The notes below the pieces were generated by a model. The model made no database searches and had not been told where the DNA came from. It saw only the letters and a program-made list of their open reading frames with translations. Source: Bacteroidales bacterium (GTDB lineage Bacteria > Bacteroidota > Bacteroidia > Bacteroidales > UBA932). Taken from it: a DNA stretch of 58,803 nt. The position numbers and the translations under genes are program-made. Of the stretch, positions 47,458-56,175 are shown piece by piece; the first letter of the stretch is position 1; every line of letters begins with the position of its first letter. The stretch covers positions 1-58,803 of the forward strand of contig JAEDLO010000001.1 of the NCBI GenBank assembly GCA_016295245.1, read 5' to 3'.

Positions 47458-47473
47458 TATCTTTGCAAAGATA
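47458..47473. promoter_or_regulatory. palindromic bidirectional promoter TATCTTTGCAAAGATA
   Basis: A perfect 16-bp palindrome made of two back-to-back -7 elements. The + half (47458-47465) directs the TPR gene (TTG start at 47474) and the - half (47473-47466) the M28-like gene (TTG start at 47438). Confidence 0.7.
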
Positions 47474-49450
47474 TTGAAAAAGTTTGTCCTCACCATATTT
47501 CTGCTGTTTTCCAGCTTGACAGTTCTCCTTGCCCAATACGACAAGGATGTCTTTATGTGGCGTGGACGCCAGGCACTTGCGGACGGCAAATACGCCGCGG
47601 CCATCGAGAATTTCAACATCCTTGAAAGACTGGACACCACCGACTACTGGAGTTTCTTCTTCCGTGGCATTGCAAAATACAACCTCGGCGACCTTAGGGG
47701 AGCAAACCGCGACTTTGACCGTTCGGTGCGCCTCAACCCCGTCTTCACCAACGGCTACCACTACCGCGCGATTACCCAGAGCCGCTTCGGCAACTACGAC
47801 GCCGCCTTCCGCGATTTCGACAAGGCCATAGAGCTGCGCCCCGGCCAGATAGGCATCTACTTCTCCCGCGGAGTAACATCTTTCCTGGCGCGCAAATTCG
47901 ACGATGCAGTCGCCGACTTTGACAAATACATCCAGAAAGAGCCGAAAGATCCGTCTGCCTACCTCAACCGCGGCGCCTGCCACCTGTATCTTGCAGACAC
48001 CACCAAGGCCCTCGCCGACTACAACAGGGCCATCAAGCTCGACCGCTACGAGCCAGAAGGCTACATCCGCCGGGCGAGCGTCTATGCCAACCTGGGCAAG
48101 AGGGAGGAGGCCCTCAAGGACCTGGACAAGGCCATCGAACTGGACCAGTCCAATACCCTCGCCTACTTCAACCGCGCCCTGCTCCACTACGAGGACAAGC
48201 GCTACAACGAAGCAATGAGGGACCTCAACACCGTCCTCAAGAGTGAGCCGGGCAATGCGCTGACCCTCTACAACAGGAGCCTCATCTACGCCCAGGTCGG
48301 AGACTTCGAGCGTGCTCTCGACGATATGGACAGGGTGATCAACATCAATCCGGGCAACGTCCTCGCCCATTTCAACCGCGCCGCTTTCTTCGTCCAGATG
48401 GAGCGCTGGCAGGACGCTCTCGAGGACTACGACAAGTCCATTGAACTGTATCCCGACTTCGCCAAGGCCTACCTCAACCGCTCATATGTCAAGAGTATGA
48501 TGGGAAGGACGAGGGAATCCAAGGCCGACTACCAGACCGCCCAGCAGAAAATCAAGGAATACCAGTCCCGCGGAGGCCGGGGCTCAGCCCTGTCGGACAC
48601 CACCTCGCGCTTCAACGCCCTGCTTGCCCTCGATGCCGACTTCGCCAAGAAGGACTTCGACGACGAGCTCCTGCAGCATCGCGACATCGACATCCGCCTG
48701 CGTCCGCTCTACCGCTTCAGCCTCTGCCCGGAGGACTACAACCTGAACGTAGCCCTGTCGCGCCGTTACGAAAACGCCCTCATCGACAGATTCATAGAGC
48801 TTGCCGACAAGCCTGTGACCATAACCAATGCGGAGCTCAGGGGCGAGGATCTGCCAATAAGCGCAGAAAGTGCGGAAGAGTATTTCGTCAGAGGACTTCA
48901 GGACCTCCAGAACAAACGCTACAACTCTGCCCTGTCCTGGTTCGAGAAAGCCATCGCAAGCTCAGAGGAAGGTCAGGACAAGGACAAATACTCACGCTAC
49001 TACAAGGCCTTCTACCTGATGAACAGGGGCGTGCTCAAGGCTGAGATGACCGATTTCATCGCCTCCCTTGAAGGCAATGTCCAGACCCTGTCGATGGATA
49101 CCGAAGGCTCCACTCGGGCAAGGGTAAGCGACAAGGTGGAGCGCAACTACGATTATTCGTCCGCCATCGCCGATATCCGCGCCGCCCTGGAGATACTTCC
49201 GGACATCCCTTACCTGTACTTCAATCTCGGCAATCTCCAGTGCCTGTCGTCCCAGTTCGTGAGCGCCATCGAGAACTACGATATGGCCATCAAGCTCTAC
49301 CCTTATATGGGAGACGCCTACTTTAACCGCGGACTTGTACTCATCTACCTGAAAGACAAGGAGAAAGGCTGTATAGACCTCTCGAGGGCAGGTGAACTCG
49401 GAGTCAAGGATTCATACGGAGTAATCACCAAATACTGCGAAGATGAATAG
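47474..49450 (+). CDS. TPR-repeat protein, exported
   Basis: A 658-aa protein with a signal peptide (MKKFVLTIFLLFSSLTVLLAQ) from a TTG at 47474; another in-frame TTG at 47453 lies inside the promoter. At least nine tetratricopeptide repeats fill residues ~30-375 (for example AYLNRGACHLYLADTTKALADYNRAIKLD and AYFNRALLHYEDKRYNEAMRD-type units), and about three more occur at ~440-650, separated by a non-repeat segment with FNALLALDADFAKKDFDDE. TPRs mediate protein-protein contacts, so it likely serves as an envelope scaffold. It overlaps the metallo-beta-lactamase gene by 8 bp and heads the five-gene run to 55439. Confidence 0.9.
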   Translation: MKKFVLTIFLLFSSLTVLLAQYDKDVFMWRGRQALADGKYAAAIENFNILERLDTTDYWSFFFRGIAKYNLGDLRGANRDFDRSVRLNPVFTNGYHYRAITQSRFGNYDAAFRDFDKAIELRPGQIGIYFSRGVTSFLARKFDDAVADFDKYIQKEPKDPSAYLNRGACHLYLADTTKALADYNRAIKLDRYEPEGYIRRASVYANLGKREEALKDLDKAIELDQSNTLAYFNRALLHYEDKRYNEAMRDLNTVLKSEPGNALTLYNRSLIYAQVGDFERALDDMDRVININPGNVLAHFNRAAFFVQMERWQDALEDYDKSIELYPDFAKAYLNRSYVKSMMGRTRESKADYQTAQQKIKEYQSRGGRGSALSDTTSRFNALLALDADFAKKDFDDELLQHRDIDIRLRPLYRFSLCPEDYNLNVALSRRYENALIDRFIELADKPVTITNAELRGEDLPISAESAEEYFVRGLQDLQNKRYNSALSWFEKAIASSEEGQDKDKYSRYYKAFYLMNRGVLKAEMTDFIASLEGNVQTLSMDTEGSTRARVSDKVERNYDYSSAIADIRAALEILPDIPYLYFNLGNLQCLSSQFVSAIENYDMAIKLYPYMGDAYFNRGLVLIYLKDKEKGCIDLSRAGELGVKDSYGVITKYCEDE

Positions 49451-50267
49451 TGTCAAATTCAAATCCTTCTCGTCGGGAAGCAGCGGCAACTGCTATTTCC
49501 TCGGAGTCTTCTCCGAGGATGTCTTCTGTCTTGGAGGCATACTGATTGACACGGGCGTCAGCCCCAGAAGGGTCAAGAGGGAACTCGCTTCCGACTCCCT
49601 CGGACACGACGACTATTCCGCTATCCTGATTACTCACGACCACCACGACCACATAGGTTCGCTCGGCTCATACTGCAAGCATCTCAAAAAGCCCGTCTGG
49701 GCTACCGAGAAGCTCCACCGGGCAATGTCCCGCCGCTACACTTCAGGGCCCTGTCTGGCCGACTGCAGGAGGATACTCTCCGACGGTTGGAACGAAATAG
49801 TGCCCGGCCTGATCAGGGCAAGGTATTTCGAAGTCCCCCACGATGCCACCCAGACCCTGGGCTACGCCATCGAAGCAGATTCCCACCGCTTCGTGATAAT
49901 GACCGACATAGGCGCGATGACGCCTCAGGCGCTATCCTATGCCCTTCAGGCCGATACGCTTGTAATAGAGTCCAACTACGACCTGCGGATGCTCGAAGAG
50001 GGACCTTATCCCGAAGAACTGAAGGAAAGGATAAGGGGCGGAAACGGTCATCTCTCGAATACCGAATGTGCAGATGCCATCAGACGGACTATGCACGAAG
50101 GACTGCGCAACATCTTCCTCTGTCACCTCTCCGAACATAACAATACTCCCCAGACCGCACTTGGTGAAAGCCGAGCCGTACTTGACGCGCTCGAAGGAAG
50201 CTACAGCAAGCTTCCGCGGCTCTCTCCCCTGCCGCACACGGGAGCCTCACCTCTTTACACACTCTGA
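49443..50267 (+). CDS. metallo-beta-lactamase-fold hydrolase, YycJ/WalJ-like
   Basis: A 274-aa cytosolic metal-dependent hydrolase. The two-metal site is intact: THDHHDHIGSL (HxHxDH, ~61-71), the histidine in FEVPHDATQTLGY, the Asp in IMTDIG, and the C-terminal histidine in FLCHLSEHNNTP. The N-terminal SSGSSGNCYFLG is typical of YycJ-type proteins, some of which are 5' exonucleases linked to cell-wall control or DNA repair. It overlaps the TPR gene by 8 bp and precedes an ABC exporter by 5 bp. The role in this operon is unknown. Confidence 0.88.
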   Translation: MNSVKFKSFSSGSSGNCYFLGVFSEDVFCLGGILIDTGVSPRRVKRELASDSLGHDDYSAILITHDHHDHIGSLGSYCKHLKKPVWATEKLHRAMSRRYTSGPCLADCRRILSDGWNEIVPGLIRARYFEVPHDATQTLGYAIEADSHRFVIMTDIGAMTPQALSYALQADTLVIESNYDLRMLEEGPYPEELKERIRGGNGHLSNTECADAIRRTMHEGLRNIFLCHLSEHNNTPQTALGESRAVLDALEGSYSKLPRLSPLPHTGASPLYTL

Positions 50268-50272
50268 CACAA

Positions 50273-52102
50273 ATGAAAGACCTGATTAAAATCATACGCC
50301 GCTACGTAGGCCCCTACAAGGGATATCTCGGAGGTTCAGTCCTGCTGAACATCCTCTCGGCGGTATTCAACATCTTCTCCTTCTCGCTCCTGGCTCCTAT
50401 CCTGAAGATACTCTTCGAGTCGGGCGAGACCAACTATGAGTTCATCCCCTGGGACAGGGCATCCGGCTTCCCGGATATGCTCAACAACCTGTACTATTTC
50501 ATCACCGAATGGATCAAGGTTTCGGGCGCAAGCCACGTTCTGCTCTTGCTCTGCCTGGTCTTCTGCCTTATCACCTTCATCAAGACAGCCTGCTACTTCG
50601 GGGCGGCGGCCGTGATGGTTCCTATCAGGACAGGCATAGTCAAGGATATGCGTATGCAGATCTACCGCAAAATCATCTCCCTGCCCATAGGCTTCTTCAG
50701 CCAGGAGCGCAAGGGTGACATCATAGCAAGGATGAGCGGCGATGTCCAGGAAGTCGAGTACTCCATCACCAGTACCCTGGAGATGCTCATCAAGAACCCC
50801 ATCCTGATCATCTTCTACATCTCCTGGCTCTTCTACCAGTCCTGGCAGCTCACACTCTTCACTATAATCTTCGCGCCTGTAGTGCTGCTCATTATGAGCG
50901 CTATCGGACGCCGCCTGAAGGCGGATTCCGCCGAGGCCCAGAAGTACTGGTCAGACACCATGAGCCAGGTCGAGGAAACCCTCGGAGGCCTGCGCATCAT
51001 CAAGGCTTTCCTCGCCGAAAAGAAGATGAGCAGGCGCTTCGAGCAGATTACCGAGTCGATGAGGACAAAGAACAACCAGGTGAGCATACGCCAGTCAAGC
51101 GCCCATCCTGTAAGCGAATTCCTCGGCACCGCGATGATTGCCATAGTGCTCTGGTTCGGAGGCACCCTTATCCTCTCCGACAACGCTCCTATCGACGCGC
51201 CGTCCTTTATGACCTATATGACCATCCTCTACAGCGTCATCCAGCCAATTAAGGACCTCTCCAAGGCAGCCTACGGCATCCCTAAGGGTCTCGCCTCAAT
51301 GGAGCGCATCGATGCCATTCTCAAGGCCGAGAACCCTATCGCCATAGCCGAGCACCCGGCCCGCATCGACAAGTTCAGCGACAAGATAGTCTTCGACCAC
51401 GTCAGCTTCCACTACGAGAACGGGCGCGAGGTGCTCAAGGACATCTGCCTTGAAATCCCGAAGGGCAAGACCATAGCAATAGTCGGAGCCAGCGGAGCCG
51501 GCAAGTCAACGCTTGCAGACCTGATTCCGAGATTCTACGATGCCAGCTCGGGTAAAGTCCTCATCGACGGCATCAACGTCAAGGACTGCTCTCCTGAATG
51601 CCTCAGAGCGATGATGGGCAATGTCAACCAGGATCCTATCCTCTTCAACGACAGCATCTTCAACAACATAGCCTTCGGAGTTGAAGGCGCCACCCGGGAA
51701 ATGGTCGAGACGGCCGCCAGGATTGCAAACGCCCACGAGTTCATCATTGAGAAGCCGGAAGGCTACAACACCAATGTCGGAGACCGCGGAGTCAAGCTTT
51801 CAGGCGGTCAGCGCCAGCGCATCAGCATAGCCAGGGCGATACTCAAGAACCCTCCTATCCTGATTCTCGACGAGGCGACGGCTTCGCTTGACACCGAGTC
51901 CGAACGCGCAGTCCAGGACGCCCTCAACAAGTTGATGAGCAACCGCACCACCATAGCCATCGCCCACCGCCTGAGCACCATCAAGAACGCCGACGAGATA
52001 ATCGTTATGGACGAGGGGCGCATCGTGGAGCGCGGACGCCACGATGAACTCATAGCCAAGGACGGCTATTACAAGAAACTTCACGATATGCAGGCCCTAT
52101 GA
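50273..52102 (+). CDS. ABC exporter with fused membrane and ATPase domains (MsbA-like)
   Basis: A 609-aa half-transporter working as a homodimer in the inner membrane. Six transmembrane helices occupy ~1-330 (for example LLLLCLVFCLITFIKTACYF), with the coupling-helix segment ISLPIGFFSQERKGDIIARM. The ATPase domain has Walker A VGASGAGKSTLADLIPRFYD, Q-loop NVNQDPILFNDSI, signature LSGGQRQRISIARAIL and Walker B ILILDEATASLDTESERAV with the H-loop AIAHRLSTI. MsbA-type proteins flip lipid A or lipid-linked sugars, and the neighbouring envelope genes fit that, although the substrate is not defined. It overlaps the VanZ-like gene by 4 bp (ATGA). Confidence 0.93.
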   Translation: MKDLIKIIRRYVGPYKGYLGGSVLLNILSAVFNIFSFSLLAPILKILFESGETNYEFIPWDRASGFPDMLNNLYYFITEWIKVSGASHVLLLLCLVFCLITFIKTACYFGAAAVMVPIRTGIVKDMRMQIYRKIISLPIGFFSQERKGDIIARMSGDVQEVEYSITSTLEMLIKNPILIIFYISWLFYQSWQLTLFTIIFAPVVLLIMSAIGRRLKADSAEAQKYWSDTMSQVEETLGGLRIIKAFLAEKKMSRRFEQITESMRTKNNQVSIRQSSAHPVSEFLGTAMIAIVLWFGGTLILSDNAPIDAPSFMTYMTILYSVIQPIKDLSKAAYGIPKGLASMERIDAILKAENPIAIAEHPARIDKFSDKIVFDHVSFHYENGREVLKDICLEIPKGKTIAIVGASGAGKSTLADLIPRFYDASSGKVLIDGINVKDCSPECLRAMMGNVNQDPILFNDSIFNNIAFGVEGATREMVETAARIANAHEFIIEKPEGYNTNVGDRGVKLSGGQRQRISIARAILKNPPILILDEATASLDTESERAVQDALNKLMSNRTTIAIAHRLSTIKNADEIIVMDEGRIVERGRHDELIAKDGYYKKLHDMQAL

Positions 52103-52530
52103 GAATTCCCAAGTGTCTGAAAAAGGGGTCTGCCACCGGTACCCTGATCTTCAATCTGCTGCTCTTCGGCTATGTTGCCACCGTGGGCATACTCTGTTTT
52201 GCCAACCTGAATTCCCTGCCGGACATAGAGCGCTTCATCTTCGGCATTCCTACCGACAAGATCGTACATTTCTGTATGTTCTTTCCCTTTCCCATCCTGG
52301 CATTCTTCGCTTATGACAAGCAAACGGACACCATTCTGAGGGCTGTCGGGGCAGCCATAGTAATCTGGGCAACAGGTGGTATCTTTGCTGGTCTGACCGA
52401 GACTATTCAGGGTCTGCTGCCCTACAGGTCCGAAGATATGACTGACTTCATGGCCGACCTGATCGCAATCACACTCTCATCCATAATCGTACTCACCGTC
52501 GACATACTCCAAATCATCCGAAAGAAATGA
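52099..52530 (+). CDS. VanZ-like membrane protein
   Basis: A 143-aa inner-membrane protein with four hydrophobic helices (LIFNLLLFGYVATVGILCF, IVHFCMFFPFPILAFFAY, GAAIVIWATGGIFAGLTE, LIAITLSSIIVLTVDIL). VanZ family marks are DKIVHFCMFFPF and ETIQGLLPYRSEDMTDFMADLIA, with the usual E-x-x-Q and R-x-x-D-x-x-D pattern. VanZ proteins lower sensitivity to glycopeptides by an unclear route; in this context a general envelope role is more likely than drug resistance. It is coupled by ATGA overlaps to the exporter before and the amidase after. Confidence 0.88.
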   Translation: MRIPKCLKKGSATGTLIFNLLLFGYVATVGILCFANLNSLPDIERFIFGIPTDKIVHFCMFFPFPILAFFAYDKQTDTILRAVGAAIVIWATGGIFAGLTETIQGLLPYRSEDMTDFMADLIAITLSSIIVLTVDILQIIRKK

Positions 52531-55439
52531 AAAAAATTGTCTCCTGTCTGTCAGTCCTGCTCTTTCTGAGCGCAAGCGCCTCCCCCGCACCGAAGGCAAG
52601 GGATCTCAAACCCCTGGCCGACACCCTGGGTCTGAGACTTGAACGCAGGACAGGAGTAAAGCAGGACCTGAGAATCAACCGGGTACTGAAGAGAGGCAAT
52701 ACCCTCGACCTGTATTTCAACAGCGAGCTCGCCTTCTACCCCTGGTATGAAGGAGACAAAGAGTGGTTCCTTTCTCAATTAAAAAAGGAATGGGGTCCAT
52801 ACTCCGAGGGGCTTTCCCTCGGAAGGATTTTCACCAACGGCTCAGGGCTCGACGAACTTGTCACCCCAAGGCTCAGTTATGACGGCCACCCATCCGACTA
52901 CGACCACAAAATCAGGGACCCGAGGACCAACCCGGGTCGCTTCATCGTCAGGGAAGATGAAGAATACTACGCCAAGGGCCTGAGCGACAGATATATAGCC
53001 CTATGGCAAAGCCACGGCCGCTATTACGACGAGACAGAAGGCGTATGGATGTGGCAGAGACCGCGTCTGCACCGCACCGTAGAGGATATGTACACCCAGA
53101 CCTATGTTCTCCCCTTCCTCATCCCTATGCTTGAAAACGCCGGAGCCTATGTGATGACACCCCGCGAGCGCGACCCCCAGAAATACGAAGTCATCTGCGA
53201 CAACGACCCGTCCTTCGAGGGCGAAAGGGAGGGCCTGATGCGACGCACAGGCTCCTACAGCGAACGCGGCAAGTGGACAGGAGAGGAGGGAGGCTTCGCC
53301 GACTTCAAGCGCAGCTATGACTTCAGCGACCTGCCTTTCAAGGCAGGTTCCGTGCGCAACGCGGTGTGCTCGGGCGACAAGCCAGACGCCTTCGCGACCT
53401 GGACCCCCGATGTACCGAAGCGCGGAGTTTATGCCGTCTATGTCTCCTACAAGTCATATCCCAACAGCAACGAGCAGGCGCGCTACACGGTCAGGCACCT
53501 TGGCGGCAGCAGCGTTTTCCTGCTCAATCAGAAGCGTGGCGCGCAAAGTTGGATTTACCTCGGCAGTTTCGAATTCGGACCCGGAGAGGGGTGCTCGGTA
53601 GAGCTGGACAACAGCGGCGAGCGTGACTGCGTGGTCAGCGCCGATGCGGTCAAGTTCGGCGGCGGTATGGGAAAACTTGAGCGCGAAGGCAAGCTGTCCG
53701 GGGTCGCCAGCTACATGGAGGGCGCCCATTACTGGATGCAGTGGGCCGGTGCCGACACCACCCTCACACGCCGCTGGGAAGGCGACTACACAAACGATTT
53801 CGCGACCCGAGGCGCCTGGACCAAGATGTTCAAGGATGAGAAGCACATCCCTTTCGACCTGACCTTGGGCTTTCACTCCGATGCCGGCATCGCCGGGGCA
53901 GACTCAACAGTCGGCACGCTTGCAATCTACACCCTGCGCAACGAGAGAAATCGCAAGTTCGAACAGGGAGGCCGCGACCGCATCGTGAGCCGCACCCTCT
54001 GCGATTTCGTCCAAAGCCAGATTGTCGCCGACATCCGTGAGGACTTCGAGCCGGAGTGGACCCGTCGTGCCATCTGGGACCGCAGTTACAGCGAGTCCCG
54101 CACATCCGACACCCCGGCGATGATACTCGAACTCCTGAGCCACCAGAATTACTCTGATATGAAATGCGGCCTCGACCCTGCCTTCCGCTTCACCGTCAGC
54201 AGAGCCGTGTACAAGGGCATACTCAAAACCCTGAGCGAGTACTATGGCTGTCCGTACGCCGTGCAGCCCCTGCCCGTAAGCGAGCTCTCGGCGCACTTGG
54301 GAAAGAACGGCGATAAGGCCATACTCAAATGGCAAGCTCGCCCGGACCCCAAGGAGCCTACCGCCGATCCGAAGAGTTACTTAGTTTACACCCGCATCGA
54401 CGACGGAGCCTTCGACACAGGCCGCAAGGTGCGCAAGCCTTCCGTCGAAATCCCGATTGAGCCGGGCCACATCTACAGCTTCAAGGTTGTCGCCGTCGGC
54501 GAGGGCGGACGGAGCTTCCCTTCGTCAGTCGTGTCTGTGGGAAGACCACTCGAGGCCAGGGAGGAAAGCGTGCTGATAGTTGACAATTTCGACAGGGTGA
54601 GCGCTCCGGCGTGGATTGATGCCCCGGGTTATGCGGGCTTCGACTCACGCATCGACTCCGGCGTGCCGTACATCAGCGATCTGGGCTACATCGGCGAGAA
54701 CTATGATTTCGACCCTCAATCCGAATTCATCGACAACGACGCCCCGGGCTTTGGGGCAAGCTATGACAACTGCGCCGGCATCGTCGTGGCCGGCAACAGC
54801 TTCGACCACTGCTACATCCACGGCAAGGCCGCCTTCGCGGCAGGTTACGCCTTTGAAAGCGCAACGCGCGATGCCTTCTGTAGAGAGGGAGCCTCGGGCG
54901 CAAAGCTCATAGACCTGATCTGCGGCAAGCAGGGCCTCACCAAGACCGGCACCGGGCAGCTTCCCGACCGTTTCGAGGTCTTCCCGGAGGACCTGCGCAA
55001 GCAACTCCGCAGCGTACACACCCAGGGCGTGGGCATCTTCGCCAGCGGCGCCAATGTCGCTTCGGATCCGAAGGCCTGCGGCCATCAGGGCTTCATCGAA
55101 GAGCTTTTCGGCTGCCGCCTTGCAAGCCCCGCCGGCACCCGCAGCGGCCTGGTCGAAGGAATGCCGTTCTATGACAGCATCAACGAAGAGCAGTATTGCG
55201 TAGAGAGGCCGGACGGGCTCAAGCCTGCCGACACGCAGGCTGCAATATGGCTTCGCTACCCCGGATCCTCTTTCGGGGCGGCAGTTTACAGCAAGGGGAA
55301 GTATGAAGGTTCAACAAGCGTATTGATGGGAGTTCCTCTCGAAACCCTCAAGAATCCTCAGGACAGGGAGGCGGTGATGGCTGCCGTACTCGAGTACCTG
55401 ACGGGGCGCTCGGCAGAGCCTGCGCTTTCTAGAAAGTAA
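52527..55439 (+). CDS. N-acetylmuramoyl-L-alanine amidase-like protein with golvesin-type insert and FnIII
   Basis: A 970-aa exported protein (signal MKKIVSCLSVLLFLSASASPA). It looks like an Amidase_3 zinc hydrolase split by an insert. The first part has QSHGRYYDETEGVWMWQRPR (zinc His) and RTVEDMYTQTYVLPFLIPML. Residues ~240-380 form a beta-rich golvesin-like domain (GVYAVYVSYKSYPNSNEQAR, VSADAVKFGGG). The amidase fold then resumes with TLGFHSDAG (second His) and MILELLSHQNYSD (catalytic Glu). Next comes a fibronectin III-like domain (~590-680) and an extra C-terminal domain (~690-950) of unknown kind. Such proteins are often mislabelled xanthan lyase. Peptidoglycan amide cleavage is plausible. 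It overlaps the VanZ-like gene (ATGA) and the converging PAP2 gene by 11 bp. Confidence 0.82.
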   Translation: MKKIVSCLSVLLFLSASASPAPKARDLKPLADTLGLRLERRTGVKQDLRINRVLKRGNTLDLYFNSELAFYPWYEGDKEWFLSQLKKEWGPYSEGLSLGRIFTNGSGLDELVTPRLSYDGHPSDYDHKIRDPRTNPGRFIVREDEEYYAKGLSDRYIALWQSHGRYYDETEGVWMWQRPRLHRTVEDMYTQTYVLPFLIPMLENAGAYVMTPRERDPQKYEVICDNDPSFEGEREGLMRRTGSYSERGKWTGEEGGFADFKRSYDFSDLPFKAGSVRNAVCSGDKPDAFATWTPDVPKRGVYAVYVSYKSYPNSNEQARYTVRHLGGSSVFLLNQKRGAQSWIYLGSFEFGPGEGCSVELDNSGERDCVVSADAVKFGGGMGKLEREGKLSGVASYMEGAHYWMQWAGADTTLTRRWEGDYTNDFATRGAWTKMFKDEKHIPFDLTLGFHSDAGIAGADSTVGTLAIYTLRNERNRKFEQGGRDRIVSRTLCDFVQSQIVADIREDFEPEWTRRAIWDRSYSESRTSDTPAMILELLSHQNYSDMKCGLDPAFRFTVSRAVYKGILKTLSEYYGCPYAVQPLPVSELSAHLGKNGDKAILKWQARPDPKEPTADPKSYLVYTRIDDGAFDTGRKVRKPSVEIPIEPGHIYSFKVVAVGEGGRSFPSSVVSVGRPLEAREESVLIVDNFDRVSAPAWIDAPGYAGFDSRIDSGVPYISDLGYIGENYDFDPQSEFIDNDAPGFGASYDNCAGIVVAGNSFDHCYIHGKAAFAAGYAFESATRDAFCREGASGAKLIDLICGKQGLTKTGTGQLPDRFEVFPEDLRKQLRSVHTQGVGIFASGANVASDPKACGHQGFIEELFGCRLASPAGTRSGLVEGMPFYDSINEEQYCVERPDGLKPADTQAAIWLRYPGSSFGAAVYSKGKYEGSTSVLMGVPLETLKNPQDREAVMAAVLEYLTGRSAEPALSRK

Positions 55440-56175
55440 TGGAAACGCCGGTGCAGACTGTCCTGCTGACAGGGTCAAGCACAGGCACAATCACGGTTTT
55501 CAGCCCGAAAAGATTCTTTACCGGCTCAAGAAGGTAGCCCCCGACGTGGGCGCAAAGTATGCCCAGACCGGCACCTGCAACCACATCTCCGAGCCAATGC
55601 CAGTCGCGGTAGAGCCTCATCACGGCAACGGTAGTCGCAATGGCATAGGCTCCTGCACCCCAGGCATTGCCGTATTCCATCCTCACAAGTTCGGCTCCCG
55701 CGAAAGCGAGGTCAACGTGGCCCGACGGGAAGGACTTGGCGTCCACCTGGTTGGGACGCGGAGAGTAGATGAACTGCTTCATCAGGCCCGAAGTAACTCC
55801 AAGGGTGACATAGGTCAGGGCGGCCTCGATGACGCGGTCGACGAATGGATTCTCGGCAGGAACATTGAGGGCGCTCATTCCCAGGTCCATCACTACAGGA
55901 AGATACTGGATATAGTCGTCGAAACGCATCAGCTTCGCCGTACCTCCCTTCCAGTCGTTCATAAAGTCCCTTACCGGAACTTCTATCTGGTCGTGAGCGG
56001 CAAAATGCACAACCGAACCCGCTACAATAAGAGCGGAGGGAGCGATGAGCTGCTTGGCGTTGAAGCGGTAAGCCTTCGAAGGAAGGCAGGCTGAGGTGTC
56101 AATAATGGCATACTGGGCCCTTGCAGTGGTGGCGAGGGTCAAAAGAAGAACAATAACGGCTAAAAGTCTTTTCAT
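55429..56175 (-). CDS. PAP2-superfamily phosphatase
   Basis: A 248-aa membrane-associated acid phosphatase, likely acting on a lipid phosphate such as undecaprenyl diphosphate or phosphatidate at the periplasmic face. It has a signal peptide or first helix (MKRLLAVIVLLLTLATTARA). The three PAP2 motifs are intact: KQFIYSPRPN (KX6RP), SFPSGHVDLAF (PSGH) and RLYRDWHWLGDVVAG (RX5HX3D). It is 4 bp after rfbB (overlapping), so it may recycle carrier lipid for the same surface polysaccharide. Its 3' end overlaps the amidase gene. Confidence 0.92.
   Translation of the reverse strand: MKRLLAVIVLLLTLATTARAQYAIIDTSACLPSKAYRFNAKQLIAPSALIVAGSVVHFAAHDQIEVPVRDFMNDWKGGTAKLMRFDDYIQYLPVVMDLGMSALNVPAENPFVDRVIEAALTYVTLGVTSGLMKQFIYSPRPNQVDAKSFPSGHVDLAFAGAELVRMEYGNAWGAGAYAIATTVAVMRLYRDWHWLGDVVAGAGLGILCAHVGGYLLEPVKNLFGLKTVIVPVLDPVSRTVCTGVSITF

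Noticed and set aside
52099..52530. Glycopeptide (teicoplanin) resistance gene
   Set aside because: VanZ-like proteins are common in envelope operons and no vanHAX genes are present, so a resistance role is not supported.
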